From the NCBI GenBank assembly GCA_003574685.1, contig QOCQ01000024.1, positions 31,080 to 95,079 on the forward strand: a stretch of DNA of 64,000 bases, written 5' to 3'. A model generated the notes under the pieces. That model searched no databases and was not told the DNA's origin. It saw only the letters and a program-made list of their open reading frames with translations. The DNA comes from Rhodospirillaceae bacterium SYSU D60007. Its GTDB lineage: Bacteria > Pseudomonadota > Alphaproteobacteria > Reyranellales > Reyranellaceae. The translations under genes and the position numbers were made by a program. Shown piece after piece: positions 61,039-64,000 of this stretch (position 1 is its first letter; each line of letters opens with the position of its first letter).

Positions 61039-62322
61039 ATGGATCGCAAGGCTGCCTTCCCGTTGCTGCGGACGCTGTTCGATACAGCCGTCGCCGCCGC
61101 AAGCCCCGGCCAGTGCCTGGCGCCGCATCTCGCGAAGCTGGCGCCGCCCAGAGGACGCACGGTGGTCGTTGGTGCCGGCAAGGCGGCGGCGGCCATGGCC
61201 AGGACCGTGGAGGAAAACTGGCCGGGCAAGCTCGAAGGCCTGGTGGTGACGCGCGAGCGTCACGGCCTGCCGCTCTCGCGCATCGAATGCGTCGAGGCGC
61301 GCCACCCGGTCCCCGACGAACGCGGGCGGGCCGCCGCCGGCCGAATCCTGGAGATGGTCAAGGGGCTGACGGCGGAGGACCTCGTGATCTGCCTGATCTC
61401 CGGCGGCGGCTCGGCCCTGCTGACCTGGCCGGCCGATGGCATCACCATGGACGACAAGCAGGCGCTGACCCGCGAGCTGTTGCGCAAGAGCGTGCCGATC
61501 GGCGAGATCAACACCGTCCGCAAGCACATCTCGGCGATCAAGGGCGGACGGCTGGCACTGGCCGCGAGGCCGGCACGCGTCGCGACCTTCATGATCTCGG
61601 ACGTGCCGGGCGACGATCCCAGCGTCATCGCGTCGGGGCCGACCGTGCCTGACGCCTCGACCTTCGGCGATGCGCTCGCGATCCTGCGCAAGCACGGCAT
61701 CGTGCCGTCGGAGTCCATACGACGTCATCTGGACGACGGCATCGCCGGGCGGATCGAGGAAACGCCCAAGCCAGGCGATCCGCGGCTGACCGGCTGCACC
61801 GCCGTCATGACGATGACGCCGCTCAAGGCGCTCGAAGCGGCCGCGGCTCTTGCGCGCCAGCGCGGCTTTGAACCCGAAATTCTCGGCGACCGGCTCGAAG
61901 GCCTGTCGCGGGCACTTGCCGCAGAGCATGCATCGCTGATCCGCCAGCACCTCATTGACCGGCGGCCCATTGCGCTCATCTCCGGCGGCGAAACGACCGT
62001 CGAGGTGACCGGCAAGGGCCGCGGCGGCCGCAACGTCGAATATTTGTTGGCGCTGGCGCTGGAGCTTTATGAGTTGCCCGGTGTCTGGTCGCTGGCGGCC
62101 GACACCGATGGAGTCGACGGCATCGAGGAGATCGCCGGCGCCACGATCGGGCCGGACACCCTGCCCCGCGCGCGCGCCGCCGGGATCGATGCGCAGGCGC
62201 GGCTGGACGACAATGACGGCCACGGCTTCTTCGAGGCGCTCGGCGATTCCGTCATCACCGGCCCCACCCGCACCAACGTCAACGATTTCCGCGTCACCCT
62301 GATCATCCCGCCCGACCACTAG
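61039..62322 (+). CDS. ttuD: Glycerate 2-kinase (GckA/TtuD, MOFRL family)
   Basis: This is a 427-residue kinase that phosphorylates D-glycerate to 2-phosphoglycerate for entry into glycolysis. The N-terminal domain (DUF4147) has VVGAGKAAAAMARTVEENWP (43-62), LVICLISGGGSALL and VRKHISAIKGGRLA; the C-terminal MOFRL domain has LISGGETTVEVTGKGRGGRN and AADTDGVDG. Length fits the GckA/TtuD class. ATG 61039 has GAGCC just upstream and no strong ribosome site. The neighbouring sugar-acid kinase suggests a role in C3/C4 sugar-acid use. Hydroxypyruvate reductase annotation, sometimes given to this family, is a misnomer. Confidence 0.92.
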   Translation: MDRKAAFPLLRTLFDTAVAAASPGQCLAPHLAKLAPPRGRTVVVGAGKAAAAMARTVEENWPGKLEGLVVTRERHGLPLSRIECVEARHPVPDERGRAAAGRILEMVKGLTAEDLVICLISGGGSALLTWPADGITMDDKQALTRELLRKSVPIGEINTVRKHISAIKGGRLALAARPARVATFMISDVPGDDPSVIASGPTVPDASTFGDALAILRKHGIVPSESIRRHLDDGIAGRIEETPKPGDPRLTGCTAVMTMTPLKALEAAAALARQRGFEPEILGDRLEGLSRALAAEHASLIRQHLIDRRPIALISGGETTVEVTGKGRGGRNVEYLLALALELYELPGVWSLAADTDGVDGIEEIAGATIGPDTLPRARAAGIDAQARLDDNDGHGFFEALGDSVITGPTRTNVNDFRVTLIIPPDH

Positions 62323-62347
62323 CCCGCATCTCTCAAACCGTTGCCTC

Positions 62348-62477
62348 GCCGGGAGCGCGCCACTCCAGTGGCGCCGGCGGCGTGCCAACGCCGCCATCAT
62401 GCAGTCTTGCACACACGACGCTGCTCGCCCTCCGCTTCGCTGCGGGCGATGCGCCCTTGGAGTGGCGCGCTCCCGGC
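62348..62477. repeat. Dispersed inverted-repeat element, copy 2
   Basis: This 130-base copy of the element at 44758-44876 has 27-base arms (62348-62374 and 62451-62477) complementary at 25 positions, and the shared inner word GCAGTCTTGC (62401-62410). It occupies half of the 258-base gap between the glycerate kinase and the sugar-acid kinase genes. The other bases hold only the ribosome site of the next gene. Confidence 0.85.
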
Positions 62478-62580
62478 ATGGAATGATGCCTTGCGGTTTG
62501 AGAAATGCGGGCTAGCACTTGCGCGCCGGCTGGCTTGCCTGACAAGCTGCTCGTCCGAACGTCAGGAGCGAGGAAAAGGC

Positions 62581-63852
62581 ATGGCCCTGCTGGGCGTGAT
62601 TGCCGACGATTTCACCGGCGCCACCGACATTGCCGGCATGCTGGTGAAGGCGGGCATGCGCACGGTGCAGACGATCGGCATCCCCGATTCCGGCACGGCG
62701 CTTGACGATGCCGACGCGCTGGTAGTGGCGTTGAAGAGCCGCACCATTCCCGCGCGCGAAGCCGTGGCGCAATCGCTTCACGCCCTGGCCGAACTAAGGC
62801 GGCGCGGCTGCCGGCAGTTCTTTTTCAAGTACTGCTCGACCTTCGATTCCACGGACGCCGGCAATATAGGCCCGGTCGCCGACGCGCTGCTCGATGCGCT
62901 GAACTGCGACTTCACCATCTTCTGCCCGGCCTTCCCGGCCAACGCCCGCACCATCTTCAACGGCTACCTGTTTGTCGGCCCGGTGCTGCTGTCCGAGTCG
63001 GGGATGCGCAACCATCCGCTGACACCAATGACCGATCCCAGCCTTGTGCGCGTGCTGCAACGCCAGACATCCCGCAAGGTCGGGCTGGTGCCGCTCGCCG
63101 TCGTGCAGGCCGGGGCGGACGCGGTGCGCCGCGACTTCGCGCGTCTGCGCGAGGCCGGCGTCACCCACGCGGTGGTCGATGCGGTAGCTGATTCCGATTT
63201 GATCACGATCGGCAGGGCGTGCGCCGATCTGCCGCTTGTTACCGGCGGCTCGGGCGTGTCGCTCGGCCTGCCGGGCAATTTCCGCCACGCCGGGCTGCTG
63301 CCGGAAACCGCATCCGCCGGAACGATGCCGCCCGCTTCGGGACATGCGGCGATCCTCGCGGGCTCGTGCTCGACGGCCACGCTGGGCCAGATCGCGGATT
63401 TCGAGAAGCGCGGCCCGGTGTGGCGGCTGGATGTCGTTGCCCTGTGCGAAGGCAAGGAGGTCGTGGCACCGGCGCTGGCCTGGGCACTCCGCCGGTTGGG
63501 CAGCGAGCCCGTATTGCTCTCGGCCAGCGGCACCCCGGACGAGGTGAAGGCCGTGCAGGCGCGATTCGGCGTCGAGCTCTCCAGCCAGCGCATCGAAGCC
63601 GCCATGGCCGGGCTGGCGCGCGGCCTGGTGGCAGCCGGCGTCACGCGCCTGGTGGTCGCGGGCGGCGAAACCGCGGGCGCCGTCGTCAACACACTCGGCG
63701 CCCGCGCGCTGCGCATCGGCCCCGAGATCGACCCCGGCGTGCCGTGGACCACGGCAACGATTGCGGATGGCCGTACCGTAGCGCTGGCGCTGAAGTCAGG
63801 CAATTTCGGCGCCGCCGATTTCTTCACCAAAGCCTTCGTTATGTTGAAGTAG
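62581..63852 (+). CDS. otnK: Four-carbon acid sugar kinase (3-oxotetronate kinase, OtnK-like)
   Basis: This is a 423-residue member of the DUF1537 kinase family. The N-terminal LLGVIADDFTGATDIAGMLV (3-22) is the sugar-acid site motif, FFFKYCSTFDSTDAGNIGPV (75-94) is conserved, and the C-terminal part has LVVAGGETAGAVVNTLGARA for nucleotide binding. OtnK enzymes phosphorylate 3-oxotetronates in L-threonate/D-erythronate catabolism; 3-oxo-acid kinase of another chain length is possible. ATG 62581 follows GAGCGAGGAAAAGG (62566-62579). Partner genes (otnC, otnI, dehydrogenase) may lie beyond the window. Confidence 0.9.
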   Translation: MALLGVIADDFTGATDIAGMLVKAGMRTVQTIGIPDSGTALDDADALVVALKSRTIPAREAVAQSLHALAELRRRGCRQFFFKYCSTFDSTDAGNIGPVADALLDALNCDFTIFCPAFPANARTIFNGYLFVGPVLLSESGMRNHPLTPMTDPSLVRVLQRQTSRKVGLVPLAVVQAGADAVRRDFARLREAGVTHAVVDAVADSDLITIGRACADLPLVTGGSGVSLGLPGNFRHAGLLPETASAGTMPPASGHAAILAGSCSTATLGQIADFEKRGPVWRLDVVALCEGKEVVAPALAWALRRLGSEPVLLSASGTPDEVKAVQARFGVELSSQRIEAAMAGLARGLVAAGVTRLVVAGGETAGAVVNTLGARALRIGPEIDPGVPWTTATIADGRTVALALKSGNFGAADFFTKAFVMLK

Positions 63853-63879
63853 CGATGTTCACGTTTTCTCAGTGCGTTC

Positions 63880-64000
63880 CCTTCTCCCCGCGAAGGCGGG
63901 GAGAAGGTGCCCGAAGGGCGGATGAGGGGCTTCGCGGCCTTTCCTCAAACGCCGCCAAGCCCCTCATCCGGCGCTGCGCGCCACCTTCTCCCCGCCTCCG
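63880..64000. repeat. Palindromic dispersed element at the window end
   Basis: The first 53 bases (63880-63932) are identical to 55691-55743. The element continues with AAGCCCCTCATCCG (63957-63970), complementary to CGGATGAGGGGCTT (63919-63932), and CACCTTCTCCCCGCC near the end, complementary to the start. It is therefore a long inverted repeat that reaches or crosses the window edge. It lies 27 bases after the otnK stop and may act as terminator. Confidence 0.85.

Noticed and set aside
60061..62412. Minus-strand open frame of 783 codons across the dehydrogenase and glycerate kinase
   Set aside because: It overlaps two clear genes in other frames, changes composition along its length and shows no recognisable fold.

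Overview
The window is 64 kb of high-GC, very gene-dense chromosomal DNA. Gene gaps are mostly a few bases, and many genes start inside the stop codon of the previous one (ATGA or GTGA overlaps). The gene content points to a free-living aerobic alphaproteobacterium of the Hyphomicrobiales or Rhodospirillales (Reyranella-like) kind: many ABC importers, CoA-dependent aromatic catabolism, Tat-exported proteins and dispersed palindromic repeats. The taxon is inferred from gene content only. I see no rRNA, tRNA, CRISPR array, transposase or phage gene.

Layout. 1-1987: end of a nitrate/sulfonate-type ABC importer (binding protein cut by the window edge, ATPase, permease). 2056-12830: an orphan binding protein, then a branched-chain-type importer (binding protein, LivH, LivM, LivG, LivF) running into a feruloyl-CoA synthase, a membrane class III nucleotidyl cyclase and an acyl-CoA dehydrogenase; this looks like a phenylpropanoid uptake and activation operon. 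12852-16813: a two-domain PAP2/haloperoxidase-like protein, an AraC-TPR regulator, and a GNAT / Rrf2 / small WYL-like protein operon. 16882-22694: benzoyl-CoA box pathway (boxC, boxB), a DUF1810 gene, benzoate-CoA ligase, and a decayed endonuclease/phosphatase-like pseudogene. 22735-28533 (minus): a complete dipeptide-type ABC importer. 28802-33775: a Ugp-like importer ending in an EEP-family phosphodiesterase. 33909-38799: a second complete Liv-type importer. 38899-42850: a PotFGHI-type polyamine importer. 42933-44735: a sulfite dehydrogenase-like pair (Moco subunit plus cytochrome c). 44878-47165 (minus): a carbamoyl-amino-acid-type amidohydrolase and a Bug-family binding protein. 47287-50113: homogentisate dioxygenase and fumarylacetoacetase (tyrosine/homogentisate breakdown). 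50117-52272: a conserved unknown and a TPR protein. 52276-58158 (minus): a cobalamin riboswitch followed by btuB, btuF, btuC, btuD and tonB. 58230-60950 (minus): 1-Cys peroxiredoxin, N-formylglutamate amidohydrolase-like protein and zinc alcohol dehydrogenase. 61039-63852: glycerate 2-kinase and a 3-oxotetronate kinase-type sugar-acid kinase.

How the parts fit. The window reads as a scavenging region in which importers sit beside the enzymes that would use their cargo. The feruloyl-CoA synthase/acyl-CoA dehydrogenase branch and the benzoate ligase/BoxBC branch could both funnel aromatic acids through CoA thioesters, but boxA, an enoyl-CoA hydratase/lyase and maleylacetoacetate isomerase are not in the window. 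The last genes suggest use of sugar acids.

Most notable observations: a cyclase translationally coupled to feruloyl-CoA synthase that lacks the usual adenine-contacting lysine; an acyl-CoA dehydrogenase without a visible catalytic base; a duplicated PAP2 protein with one half stripped of both catalytic histidines; a palindromic element read in frame through the start of btuF; and several perfect or near-perfect inverted repeats, two of them placed between a binding-protein gene and its permease gene. No clearly undescribed defence or mobile system was found.
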